Shown here in pieces: positions 8,592 through 16,482 of a stretch of 64,000 nt of DNA. The translations under genes and the position numbers were made by a program. Location of the stretch: positions 4,402,001 through 4,466,000 of the forward strand of contig NZ_CP173170.1 in the NCBI RefSeq assembly GCF_044788715.1. Reading direction: 5' to 3'. The DNA is from Methylotuvimicrobium sp018830325. GTDB lineage: Bacteria; Pseudomonadota; Gammaproteobacteria; Methylococcales; Methylomonadaceae. The notes below the pieces were generated by a model. It was not told the origin of the DNA, made no database searches, and was given only the letters and a program-made list of their open reading frames with translations. The first letter of the stretch is position 1; every line of letters begins with the position of its first letter.

Positions 8592-8672
8592 AAAGGATGC
8601 GTTCTACACCGCCAACAACGACAGCGCCCGGGAATTGATGCAGAAAGACAAGCAGCGCAAATTGGCTATCAT
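8592..8672 (+). pseudogene. Coding-like gene fragment trapped between two repeats
   Basis: Between the family-2 element and a family-1 end, one frame reads KDAFYTANNDSARELMQKDK and continues about seven codons. Its composition looks like genuine coding sequence and not repeat DNA. It has no start codon or ribosome binding site and is truncated at both ends by repeats. I cannot recognise the parent protein. It could also be chance. Confidence 0.35.
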
Positions 8673-8674
8673 GT

Positions 8675-8706
8675 TATACCTTTCGTACTTCAAATTTCGG
8701 CATGGC
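8675..8706 (-). repeat. Isolated family-1 terminus
   Basis: TATACCTTTCGTACTTC and the following AAATTTCGGC match one end of family 1 closely. The other end is missing; the sequence soon passes into the 3' flank of the BLUF gene. It is best read as a solo end left by deletion. Confidence 0.6.
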
Positions 8707-8779
8707 CGACTCCCTTGTGATCGAAAAACCGTCTAAGAATAAAAGGTATGGGATGTGTCTATCATTCGCAATAGATCCA

Positions 8780-9205
8780 CTAGAACAGGGTTTCATTTTT
8801 GAACATTTCCAACAAGCGCTCAATCTCGCCGGATGCTCCTGCCAAGAAATTAGGCGCTGATTGTTCCCAAAAGTCGAAACAGCCGTCAAGGCTCTCTAAC
8901 TCTTCATCGCTAACTTTATTAAAGCCCATCGTCCAATCTGAAAAAGCACGCTCTTTAATTTGCTTCTTGTAAATAACCGAGACCTTATGGTGCCTTGAAT
9001 CTTCTTTAATGCGGTTAAACGAGTCCAGCACTACTTTTTCCTCGCCTTCCAATATTTGAATAAAGAAAGGATCGAGATGAAGCAGCATGCCGGTAATATT
9101 TAATTTTTTATTTTTTTCTCTTGATTTTTTTAGCAAGGCTTTCAAGTCGTCATCGGACATTTCCTGACTTGAAACGCTGGTATAAACCAAACAATAAAGC
9201 GGCAT
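8780..9205 (-). CDS. BLUF-domain blue-light photoreceptor, single domain
   Basis: This 141-residue protein starts at the ATG at 9205 (MPLYCLVYTS); a TTG two codons upstream is less likely. It is a nearly complete BLUF domain: the flavin-side Tyr in LYCLVYTS, the Asn in SREKNKKLNITGMLL, the Gln in FFIQILEGEE, and the Trp in DWTMGF. These are the residues that bind FAD and rearrange hydrogen bonds upon blue-light excitation. There is no fused EAL, cyclase or DNA-binding domain, so it is a short-type BLUF protein that must signal through a partner. The gene stands alone among repeats and no candidate partner is adjacent. Confidence 0.9.
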   Translation of the reverse strand: MPLYCLVYTSVSSQEMSDDDLKALLKKSREKNKKLNITGMLLHLDPFFIQILEGEEKVVLDSFNRIKEDSRHHKVSVIYKKQIKERAFSDWTMGFNKVSDEELESLDGCFDFWEQSAPNFLAGASGEIERLLEMFKNETLF

Positions 9206-9323
9206 TAACAATTCTCGCTACAACTTAACGCATCAAACAAGTGGCGAGTTTACCCCAGGACTCTTCTCATTGCCAGGAATTCCCTTATTTAAAGTATGGA
9301 TTGGTGTCTCAAAATCATTGACA

Positions 9324-9498
9324 TATATCTTTCGCACTTCAAATTTCGGCAGTGCCTAAGGAGGCGCCGGGGTGCTCGGCCCCTCACCTAACGCTAGGTG
9401 AGGGGCCAGCATGGATGCTGGCATAGAGCCTACATGGATGTATTCACGGCGTCCTTTGACGGGCCCCCGGTGCCGAATTTTGATCTACGATGAGTATA
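9324..9498 (-). repeat. Family-1 element, full copy with extra hairpin
   Basis: It runs from TATATCTTTCGCACTTC to GATCTACGATGAGTATA, in inverted orientation relative to the copy at 1820. It carries an additional perfect 11-bp stem (CCCCTCACCTA, loop ACGC, 9380-9405). Next come GCCAGC-ATGGAT-GCTGGC (9405-9422) and TAC-ATGGAT-GTA (9431-9442), two adjacent hairpins with ANGGAN hexaloops on the plus strand. Confidence 0.75.
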
Positions 9499-9620
9499 TA
9501 CCGCTACCGCCCACGTTTATCTATGGGTTTCGTCAGCAATTCCCAATTTGGGTATCAAAAAGAGTGTGGGGGAGCAGGCTTGGCGAGGATGTCGGCAGCA
9601 GGGCAGATATTTTGCTCCTC

Positions 9621-9833
9621 GGCAACTGCTGAGTTACATGGATGTAATGAATGCAGAAAATGCAGGAGCATTTTTCTGCCCTGCGTCGCCTAAAGCGCCT
9701 ACTGTTGGCGCCCTACCTCCTGCATCCTTGCAGTCGTCGGCAGTTGCTGAGTTACATGGTTGTAATGAACGCAGAAAATGCAGGAGCATTTTTCTGCCCT
9801 GCATCGCCTAAAGCGCCTACTGTTGGTGCCCTA
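9621..9833 (+). repeat. Family-3 tandem pair, 118-bp period
   Basis: Two nearly identical 95-bp units lie at 9621-9715 and 9739-9833, separated by 23 bases. Each begins GGCA(A/G)(C/T)TGCTGAGTTACA and contains a hairpin of the form GCAGAAAATGC-AGGA-GCATTTTTCTGC. The first unit also holds TTAC-ATGGAT-GTAA at 9634-9647; in the second, the loop has lost its GGA (ATGGTT). A third, more diverged unit is near 34915. Short open frames across the pair only reflect the repeat and are not genes. Confidence 0.7.
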
Positions 9834-9939
9834 ATACACGCCATCCTTTGCGTTCGAGCTGCCGTCAAGCCTCCATGGATAGGACTTCATACCTTTGTTA
9901 CCGAGAAAAGCTCGGTATGTGCATTGCCACGCTGGAGCG

Positions 9940-10210
9940 CTCATCGTTATACATAAGTCAAAAATTACTGTTTTGCAATCTTAGCTAATGAGGCTTCGAT
10001 ACCATTTTTTGTCGCCCAACGTTCCCGACTTCGAAATCGCGATCTGGGGATCGCTCCCACAGAGCATCCGCCCCCTTGTGGGAGCGACGCCTTCGTCGCG
10101 ATTTCGAAGCCACTGATGTTCAATATCCGCAGATTTATCAAACAGCACCGCTTCCAAGTATACGATAACCTCTGCTTAGCAAGTTTACCGATTTGTGTAT
10201 AACGGCGAGC
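9940..10210 (+). repeat. Family-2 element, copy without matching target duplication
   Basis: It runs from CTCATCGTTATACATAAGT to GTGTATAACGGCGAG. The left flank is GCTGGAGCG and the right flank GCGGGAACG, which do not match, unlike the copies at 8304, 24223 and 55918. This copy is therefore probably a recombination product. It lies 61 bases beyond the thiC stop codon. The gap 9206-10270 is made up of family-1, family-3 and family-2 copies, and I see no gene in it. Confidence 0.7.
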
Positions 10211-10270
10211 GCGGGAACGAGGAAACTTATACCGGGCGCCATCCTTGGCATTTTTATGTGTTTTCGACGC

Positions 10271-12139
10271 TTAAACTTCGTGATAGATGGCCGCGCCTTC
10301 TTCAAGAAATTCCTTGGATTTTTCTTCCATTCCCATCAATAGGGCTTCTTCTTCTTTCACCCCTTTTTGAGCCGCGTAGTCGCGCACATCCTGGCTGATT
10401 TTCATCGAACAAAAATGCGGTCCGCACATCGAACAGAAATGGGCAATCTTAGCCGACTGTTTCGGCAGCGTTTCGTCATGAAACTCCCGTGCGCGCTCGG
10501 GATCGAGGCCGATGTTGAATTGGTCTTCCCAGCGGAATTCGAAGCGGGCTTTCGACATTGCATTGTCGCGTGCTTGAGCGCCCGGATGACCTTTAGCTAA
10601 ATCGGCGGCGTGCGCGGCAATCTTGTAAGTCACGATACCTTCGCGGACATCCTGTTTGTTAGGCAAACCCAAATGTTCTTTTTGCGTAACGTAACATAGC
10701 ATCGCGCAACCGTACCAACCAATGTTCGCGGCACCAATCGCCGAGGTTATATGGTCGTAGCCAGGAGCGATATCAGTCGTTAGCGGACCTAAGGTATAGA
10801 ATGGCGCTTCATGACAGTCTTCAAGCTGCTTTTCCATGTTGATCTTGACCATGTGCAACGGCACATGACCCGGCCCTTCGATCATCGTCTGCACGTCATG
10901 CTTCCATGCGATCTTGGTTAATTCGCCCAAAGTTTCCAATTCGGCGAACTGCGCTTCGTCGTTAGCGTCGTATATTGACCCGGGGCGTAAACCGTCACCT
11001 AACGAAAAGGAAACATCGTAGGCTTTCATGATTTCGCAGATTTCCTCGAAGTTGGTATAGAGGAAGCTTTCGGTATGATGCGCCAAGCACCATTTAGCCA
11101 TGATCGAGCCGCCGCGCGACACAATTCCGGTCATACGTTTGGCGGTCAACGGGACATGCTGCAAACGCACGCCAGCATGTATCGTGAAATAATCGACGCC
11201 CTGCTCGGCTTGCTCGATCAACGTGTCGCGGTAAATTTCCCAAGTCAGCTCTTCTGCCTTGCCGTCGACTTTTTCCAGCGCCTGGTAAATCGGCACGGTT
11301 CCGATCGGCACCGGCGAGTTACGCAATATCCATTCGCGGGTTTCATGGATGTTTTTACCGGTCGATAAATCCATGATCGTGTCGCCGCCCCAGCGAATGC
11401 CCCAAAGCATTTTTTCGACCTCTTCTTCTATCGAGGAAGTTACCGCCGAATTACCGAGGTTGCCATTGATTTTGACCAGGAAATTGCGTCCGATAATCAT
11501 CGGCTCCAATTCGGGGTGGTTGATATTGGCAGGAATGATCGCCCGGCCGCGCGCCACTTCGTCGCGTACAAATTCCGGCGTAATCACATCGGGAATCGAT
11601 GCGCCGAAAGATTGCCCGGGATGCTGATCTTTCCATAGATCGCGCATTTCTTCCATTTTTTGGTTTTCGCGGATCGCGATGTACTCCATCTCCGGCGTTA
11701 TGATGCCTTTTCTCGCATAATGCATTTGCGAAACATTCACACCGGCCTTGGCACGTCTTGGCTGGCGAATTAGCTCGAAACGCAAATGCGCGGTTTCGGG
11801 ATCATGCAATCTTTCATGTCCGAATTTTGATGTCGGGCCGGACAATAACTCGGTATCGCCACGCTCTTCAATCCAAGCGGAACGCACCACCGGCAGGCCT
11901 TTTCTTAAATCGACCGCGACGTCAGGGTCAGTATAAACACCCGAGGTATCGTAAACGTAAAGGGGGGTATTTTTTTCAGCACCGAAATGCGCGGGAGTAT
12001 CGGATAACGTAATCTTGCGCATCGGCACTTTGATATCAGGCCGACTGCCTTGTACATAGACTTTTTCCGATGCGGGATAAGGATCGATTTTGACACTACT
12101 GACAGTAGTTGAAGGAATTTCTTGGCGGACTGCGCTCAC
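10271..12139 (-). CDS. thiC: Phosphomethylpyrimidine synthase ThiC
   Basis: ThiC is a radical-SAM enzyme that rearranges 5-aminoimidazole ribotide into hydroxymethylpyrimidine phosphate, the pyrimidine half of thiamin, in the cytoplasm. The start is the GTG at 12139, preceded by AGGAG at good spacing, giving 622 residues, a normal length. Recognisable stretches include MHYARKGIITPEMEYIAIRE, NFLVKINGNLGNSAV and EGPGHVPLHMVKINMEKQ. The C-terminal CSMCGPHFCSM is the atypical CxxCxxxxC motif that binds the [4Fe-4S] cluster. A TPP riboswitch lies in the leader, so expression should fall when thiamin pyrophosphate is plentiful. No other thi gene is adjacent. Confidence 0.97.
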   Translation of the reverse strand: MSAVRQEIPSTTVSSVKIDPYPASEKVYVQGSRPDIKVPMRKITLSDTPAHFGAEKNTPLYVYDTSGVYTDPDVAVDLRKGLPVVRSAWIEERGDTELLSGPTSKFGHERLHDPETAHLRFELIRQPRRAKAGVNVSQMHYARKGIITPEMEYIAIRENQKMEEMRDLWKDQHPGQSFGASIPDVITPEFVRDEVARGRAIIPANINHPELEPMIIGRNFLVKINGNLGNSAVTSSIEEEVEKMLWGIRWGGDTIMDLSTGKNIHETREWILRNSPVPIGTVPIYQALEKVDGKAEELTWEIYRDTLIEQAEQGVDYFTIHAGVRLQHVPLTAKRMTGIVSRGGSIMAKWCLAHHTESFLYTNFEEICEIMKAYDVSFSLGDGLRPGSIYDANDEAQFAELETLGELTKIAWKHDVQTMIEGPGHVPLHMVKINMEKQLEDCHEAPFYTLGPLTTDIAPGYDHITSAIGAANIGWYGCAMLCYVTQKEHLGLPNKQDVREGIVTYKIAAHAADLAKGHPGAQARDNAMSKARFEFRWEDQFNIGLDPERAREFHDETLPKQSAKIAHFCSMCGPHFCSMKISQDVRDYAAQKGVKEEEALLMGMEEKSKEFLEEGAAIYHEV

Positions 12140-12171
12140 GCTTTTCTCCTGGAATATTATCAACGAGGCGC

Positions 12172-12262
12172 AGGGAAGTTGGCTTCCCTACGCCGGTATT
12201 AGCCGGAGTCAGGTTCAAAGGGTTTTTCTCAGCCCCGATTCGCATCGGAGCACCCCTAGCCT
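12172..12262 (-). promoter_or_regulatory. TPP riboswitch (THI element) upstream of thiC
   Basis: On the minus strand the leader contains the conserved core in order: CTAGGGGTGCTCC, then GGGCTGAGA, ACCCTTTGAACCTGA and CCGGCTAATACCGGCGTAGG. These are the P2-P5 helices and TPP-binding loops. Just after the aptamer, AGGGAAG-CCAA-CTTCCCT (12172-12189) can form a 7-bp hairpin about 20 bases before the AGGAG site. No long U tract is present, so control at translation initiation is more likely than attenuation. Confidence 0.93.
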
Positions 12263-12462
12263 TACGGTATGGTGTCTAAACTAAAGGATAATTATCAAGA
12301 TTGCAAGTCTGAAAACACCCACGCTAGAAAAGAAATACCCTGTATTTTATAGGGTCCGAATGACATCTTTCCTGACTACGGCGATTAAATCCACCTGGAA
12401 AAGCAGCAATGACTCAATCAATAGGATAAAATGCGCGCTTTCTTTAGTTACAAAAATATTAC

Positions 12463-14040
12463 ATGGATCTTAACGACCTCAATCAGATCAACAAAGCCAG
12501 TTCGTCGGCTCGTAAAGACTTGATTCGCCTTAGCCTAGGTCTCGCTTTTATACTTTTGGTGGTTCTCTATTTAATCAATAAGGAACACGTCGAAGGACAC
12601 TTAATGCTGGTTATCGCCGCTGTTTTCGGTAGTTACATGGCATTGAACATCGGCGCAAACGATGTGGCCAATAATGTCGGCCCCGCGGTCGGATCGAAAG
12701 CGCTGACGATGACCGGCGCCATTGCCATTGCTGCAATTTTCGAGGCTTCCGGCACGCTAATAGCCGGCGGAGACGTGGTTACGACCATCAAGGACGGCAT
12801 CATTAATCCTCAACTAATTCGCGACTCCGATACTTTTATCTGGCTGATGATGGCGGCACTATTGGCTGCGGCAATTTGGTTGAATGTGGCGACCTCGCTC
12901 AATGCGCCGGTTTCGACAACTCATTCTATCGTCGGGGGCGTCTTAGGCGCCGGAATCGCCGCGGGCGGAATAGAAATCGCCAATTGGCCGGTCATGGGAA
13001 AAATCGCAGCCAGCTGGGTTATTTCGCCGGTTTTGGGCGGCTTGTTTTCGGCCGCTTTTTTATATGTGGTCAAGCGAAAAATCACTTATCAACCAAATAT
13101 GCTAATAGCGGCGCAAAAGGTCGTCCCGGTATTGATCGCATTGATGACCTGGGCTTTTTCGACCTATTTGATTATGAAAGGCCTGAAACAAATCATTAAA
13201 ATCAATTTCCCGATCGCCGTCTCCATAAGCTTCGCTTTCGCCATTATCATTTTTCTTATCGTCAAACCGCGCATTGTTAAGGCCTCCGCAAATCTGGAGC
13301 CTAGCAAGGCCAGCGTGAATAATTTATTCACTTATCCCTTGATATTTTCAGCCGCACTATTGAGTTTCGCGCATGGCGCCAATGATGTCGCCAACGCAGT
13401 CGGCCCTCTCGCGGCCATCAACGATGCGATTTTTCAGCAAGGTGTCAGCGATAAAGCCTCTATTCCGCTTTGGATTATGATACTTGGCGCCGCCGGCTTA
13501 TCGATAGGGCTTGCCCTATACGGCCCCAAATTGATTCGAACCGTAGGCAGCGAAATTACCGAACTCGATAAAATGCGCGCATTTTGCATAGCGATGTCGG
13601 CCGCCATTACCGTGATATTCGCCAGCCAGATGGGTCTTCCCATTAGTTCCACTCATACTGCAGTCGGCGCTGTATTCGGCGTCGGTTTTTTACGGGAATA
13701 TTTAAAACACAGCAATGCAAAAAGAATGGAAGAAATCCGTGCTCACCACGAGCATAACGACCCTGAAAAAATCGCCGAATTTTTGAATGCCTTTAAAAAA
13801 GCATCCATCGCCAAAAAAGGGAAAATGCTCAAGGAGCTTAAACGACAAGCCAAACTACACACCGACACCAGCTTACTCACTAAAAAAGAACGCAAATCGC
13901 TGAAAAAAGTCTATCGTCAAGAGCTTGTCAAACGCTCCCATCTCTATAAAATCGCCGCCGCATGGTTGGTTACTGTTCCTCTATCGGGAATACTTGGTGG
14001 TTTATTGTTTTTTACGATCAGAGGAATCATGCTTCCTTAG
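12463..14040 (+). CDS. PiT-family inorganic phosphate transporter
   Basis: This 525-residue inner-membrane protein carries the two inverted PiT signature repeats, GANDVANNVGPAVGSKA near residue 66 and GANDVANAVGPLAA near residue 306. Each is followed by a run of hydrophobic helices; (S/P)(V/I)S(T/S)THS/T motifs (VSTTHS, ISSTHT) are also present. It would import phosphate, as a metal-phosphate complex, with protons or sodium. A hydrophilic, lysine-rich cytoplasmic insertion lies near residues 425-485 before the last helix. No pho box or PhoU gene is visible beside it. The substrate could also be sulfate in some family members, but phosphate is the usual one. Confidence 0.88.
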   Translation: MDLNDLNQINKASSSARKDLIRLSLGLAFILLVVLYLINKEHVEGHLMLVIAAVFGSYMALNIGANDVANNVGPAVGSKALTMTGAIAIAAIFEASGTLIAGGDVVTTIKDGIINPQLIRDSDTFIWLMMAALLAAAIWLNVATSLNAPVSTTHSIVGGVLGAGIAAGGIEIANWPVMGKIAASWVISPVLGGLFSAAFLYVVKRKITYQPNMLIAAQKVVPVLIALMTWAFSTYLIMKGLKQIIKINFPIAVSISFAFAIIIFLIVKPRIVKASANLEPSKASVNNLFTYPLIFSAALLSFAHGANDVANAVGPLAAINDAIFQQGVSDKASIPLWIMILGAAGLSIGLALYGPKLIRTVGSEITELDKMRAFCIAMSAAITVIFASQMGLPISSTHTAVGAVFGVGFLREYLKHSNAKRMEEIRAHHEHNDPEKIAEFLNAFKKASIAKKGKMLKELKRQAKLHTDTSLLTKKERKSLKKVYRQELVKRSHLYKIAAAWLVTVPLSGILGGLLFFTIRGIMLP

Positions 14041-14048
14041 GATTCGGT

Positions 14049-14343
14049 CATAAATAACTTCCTTATTTTTAATGAAAGGCAAGCAGGTTCGGTTGCTCGA
14101 TTGACAGGTGTCGGCGGCAGGGCAGATTTTTGCTCCTGCAAAATCTGCATTCATGCCATCCATGGCAATCGGTCGCCGCCGCCAAGCCTACACGGACGTA
14201 TTCACCCAGCACCTAAATTCCATAGCCCATTGGCTATGGTTAACTATCTTGGATAATTTAGGTGCTGGGTTCACGGCGTCCTGTCAAGCGAGTTACCGAA
14301 CCCGCTACAAAACTTATAGCACAAGGAAGTTATTTTTCACGAA
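14049..14343 (+). repeat. Family-5 element with long terminal inverted repeats, carrying a nested family-4 insertion
   Basis: The left end TCATAAATAACTTCC ... AGCAGGTTCGGTTGCTCG and the inverse of the right end, TCGTGAAAAATAACTTCC ... AGCGGGTTCGGTAACTCG, match over roughly 60 bases. The interior shares the CCTACACGGACGTATTCA and CGGCGTCCT segments with family 1. It also has a hairpin GCAGATTTT-loop-CAAAATCTGC (14122-14148). The family-4 element at 14205-14269 interrupts it. A lone end of the same family is at about 37534-37580. The gap 14041-14613 has no gene. Confidence 0.65.
14205..14269 (+). repeat. Family-4 mini-element, 65 bp, 15-bp perfect inverted repeats
   Basis: The ends CCCAGCACCTAAATT and AATTTAGGTGCTGGG are perfect inverse complements, and an internal palindrome CATAGCCCATTGGCTATG is present. 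The element is flanked by TTCA at 14201-14204 and again at 14270-14273, a 4-bp target duplication. Removing it restores GTATTCACGGCGTCC, the sequence seen uninterrupted in the family-1 copy at 9324. Confidence 0.8.
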
Positions 14344-14434
14344 ATCCTTAACTACACTGACAGGCAAAATCTTCCCGCTAGACTGAAAGGCATGCCGGTG
14401 CTAGGGCAGAATTTCCCGTCACATAACCTTTTTT

Positions 14435-14494
14435 TATACTCCAAATTCCGGCTGCGCTTGAGGAGGCGCCGAATTTTGATCTTTAACGCGTATA
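14435..14494 (-). repeat. Family-1 deletion derivative, 60 bp
   Basis: Both family-1 ends are kept (TATACTCCAAATTCC and GCCGAATTTTGATCT ... TATA) but most of the core is gone. It lies 120 bases upstream of minC and might contribute to that gene's leader. Confidence 0.55.
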
Positions 14495-14613
14495 TACTGT
14501 GCACTCGCTCACATTGCATAAAATTAAAATTAAAATTCTTGGAAAAATGCATTTTTGTGAAAGCAATGTTAAAATCCCTTCCGAAACCCGTGATTTAACA
14601 GCAGAGAGTACGG

Positions 14614-15357
14614 ATGTCGACTGAGCCTCAGCACACACCTTATCAAAAGCCTGCTTTGGAGTTTAAGAGCAGTACATTCTCAGTGCCTGTCCTAATTCCT
14701 TATACGAATGACCTGACTGTTATCGAGCATCAACTACAGCAAAAAATCAATCAAGCGCCTGAGTTTTTTAGAAACTCCCCGATACTCATCGACCTACAGG
14801 AACTGAATAAGCAATCGATTAGCCTGAACGTAGCCGAATGCATCGAATTATTAAGGCGATTAGCGCTTCTTCCGATAGGCATCCGCGGCGGCCTACATGA
14901 CCAGAATGAAGCCGCGTTGGCATTAAATATTCCAAAAATTTCAGCCCAGCAAAACATTAGCCATCAAGATACCGCTCAAAAACTCGAAAAAATAATACCT
15001 GAACCGGAACCGGAACCAGAAACATCGGAACAGCCCACTACCCGGATTGTTACGAATCCGGTCCGCTCCGGCCAACGAATCTACGCGCACGGCGACTTGA
15101 TCGTGCTGTCCCAAGTCAGCGCAGGCTCCGAGATCATGGCCGAAGGTAATATTCATGTTTATGGAACTTTACGAGGAAGAGCATTGGCGGGCATTCAAGG
15201 CAATACCGAGGCCAGAATTTTTTGCTCTGATTTACAAGCCGAACTCATTTCCATTGCCGGTAATTATAAAATAAGCGAGGATTTGGATGAGTCGGTACGC
15301 AACAAACCGATCCAAATCTATCTCAATGATTTGGCGTTAATCATTCAGGATTTATAA
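14614..15357 (+). CDS. minC: Septum site-determining protein MinC
   Basis: MinC inhibits FtsZ polymerisation near the poles when bound to MinD at the membrane. The 247-residue protein has an N-terminal MinC_N domain (to about residue 105). A variable linker follows that is rich in Glu and Pro (EPEPEPE near residue 135). The C-terminal beta-helical domain carries the family signatures RSGQRIYAHGDLIVLSQVS and GNIHVYGTLRGRALAG. It is the first gene of minCDE, 27 bases before minD. The call is secure from the C-terminal domain and gene order. Confidence 0.96.
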   Translation: MSTEPQHTPYQKPALEFKSSTFSVPVLIPYTNDLTVIEHQLQQKINQAPEFFRNSPILIDLQELNKQSISLNVAECIELLRRLALLPIGIRGGLHDQNEAALALNIPKISAQQNISHQDTAQKLEKIIPEPEPEPETSEQPTTRIVTNPVRSGQRIYAHGDLIVLSQVSAGSEIMAEGNIHVYGTLRGRALAGIQGNTEARIFCSDLQAELISIAGNYKISEDLDESVRNKPIQIYLNDLALIIQDL

Positions 15358-15384
15358 TTTCACGTCTCGTTGGAGGACAATCAG

Positions 15385-16197
15385 TTGGCTAGAATCATCG
15401 TCGTAACATCCGGAAAAGGCGGAGTTGGAAAGACAACAACCAGTGCAGCCATCGCTATGGGACTCGCTAAAAAAGGACATAAAACTGCGGTTATCGATTT
15501 CGACGTAGGCTTAAGAAACCTTGACTTAGTGATGGGCTGCGAGCGCCGCGTAGTCTATGATTTAGTCAATGTCATCAATGGCGAGGCAGCACTTAATCAG
15601 GCATTGATTCGCGACAAGCGCTGCAATCAACTGTATATTTTGCCGGCTTCACAAACACGCGACAAGGAAGCGTTAACTATCGAAGGCGTCGGCAAGGTTC
15701 TTGAAGAACTCGCCAAGGAATTCAAATATGTCGTTTGCGACTCGCCAGCCGGCATAGAAAAAGGCGCCACTCTTGCGATGTATTTCGCCGACGATGCCTT
15801 CGTCGTAACAAACCCGGAAGTTTCATCGGTCCGCGACTCGGACCGTATGCTCGGCATTTTGGCCAGCAAATCGAAACGAGCCGAAAACAACGAAGAGCCG
15901 ATCAAAGAATATTTATTACTGACACGTTATTCTCCCGATCGCGTAAAATTAGGCGAAATGCTGAGTGTCGAAGACGTACAAGAAATCCTGTCCCTGCATT
16001 TATTAGGCGTCATACCGGAATCCAAATCGGTACTAAACGCATCAAACTCGGGCATTCCTGTCATTTTGGACGAAAAAAGCGATGCCGGCCAAGCCTATGA
16101 CGATGTAGTTGCACGTTACTTAGGCGAAGACAGGCCGCACCGCTTTATCGATGAAGAGAAAAAGGGCCTTTTTGGAAAGCTGTTCAGGAGTAAATAA
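15385..16197 (+). CDS. minD: Septum site-determining ATPase MinD
   Basis: MinD is a membrane-associated ParA-type ATPase that recruits MinC and oscillates under MinE control. I choose the TTG at 15385 because GGAGGA (15372-15377) sits seven bases upstream and the product then begins MARIIVVTSGKGGVGKTT, the standard MinD start; length is 270 residues. The deviant Walker A KGGVGKTT, the switch I region DFDVGLRNLD and the Walker B CDSPAGIE are all present. The C-terminal KKGLFGKLF is the amphipathic membrane-targeting helix. The stop codon overlaps the minE start by one base. Confidence 0.97.
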   Translation: MARIIVVTSGKGGVGKTTTSAAIAMGLAKKGHKTAVIDFDVGLRNLDLVMGCERRVVYDLVNVINGEAALNQALIRDKRCNQLYILPASQTRDKEALTIEGVGKVLEELAKEFKYVVCDSPAGIEKGATLAMYFADDAFVVTNPEVSSVRDSDRMLGILASKSKRAENNEEPIKEYLLLTRYSPDRVKLGEMLSVEDVQEILSLHLLGVIPESKSVLNASNSGIPVILDEKSDAGQAYDDVVARYLGEDRPHRFIDEEKKGLFGKLFRSK

Positions 16198-16463
16198 TGA
16201 GTTTACTGGATTACTTTAGAACTACTAAGCCAAGCTCGGCATCCATTGCCAAGGAAAGATTGCAAATTTTGGTGGCGCACGAACGCTCCTCAAAAACGCA
16301 ACCCTCTTATCTCCCACAGTTACAAAAGGAACTTCTCGAAGTGATTCGAAAGTATGTCAACGTCGAGCAAGATGCGATATCGGTTAATTTCGAACAAGAC
16401 GACGATCAGGAAATTCTCGAACTCAATATTGTGCTACCCGACGAGCACGACAAGGTTTCTTAA
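16197..16463 (+). CDS. minE: Cell division topological specificity factor MinE
   Basis: MinE stimulates the MinD ATPase and confines MinC activity to the poles. The 88-residue product is the usual size, with the membrane-binding N-terminus MSLLDYFR, the anti-MinCD helix IAKERLQILVAHER (about residues 19-32) and the C-terminal topological-specificity domain. The start codon shares its A with the minD stop codon, indicating coupled translation. Confidence 0.97.
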   Translation: MSLLDYFRTTKPSSASIAKERLQILVAHERSSKTQPSYLPQLQKELLEVIRKYVNVEQDAISVNFEQDDDQEILELNIVLPDEHDKVS

Positions 16464-16482
16464 ACTAAATTAGGTGAAAAAA

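Noticed and set aside
9411..9956. Several overlapping 70-100 codon frames in the repeat zone before thiC
   Set aside because: They translate repeat DNA (family-1 and the tandem family-3 units); the repeated peptides mirror the repeated nucleotides and no start signals are present.
16474..16482. GTG start for the winged-helix gene
   Set aside because: It falls inside the AGGTGA ribosome binding site of the ATG at 16483.
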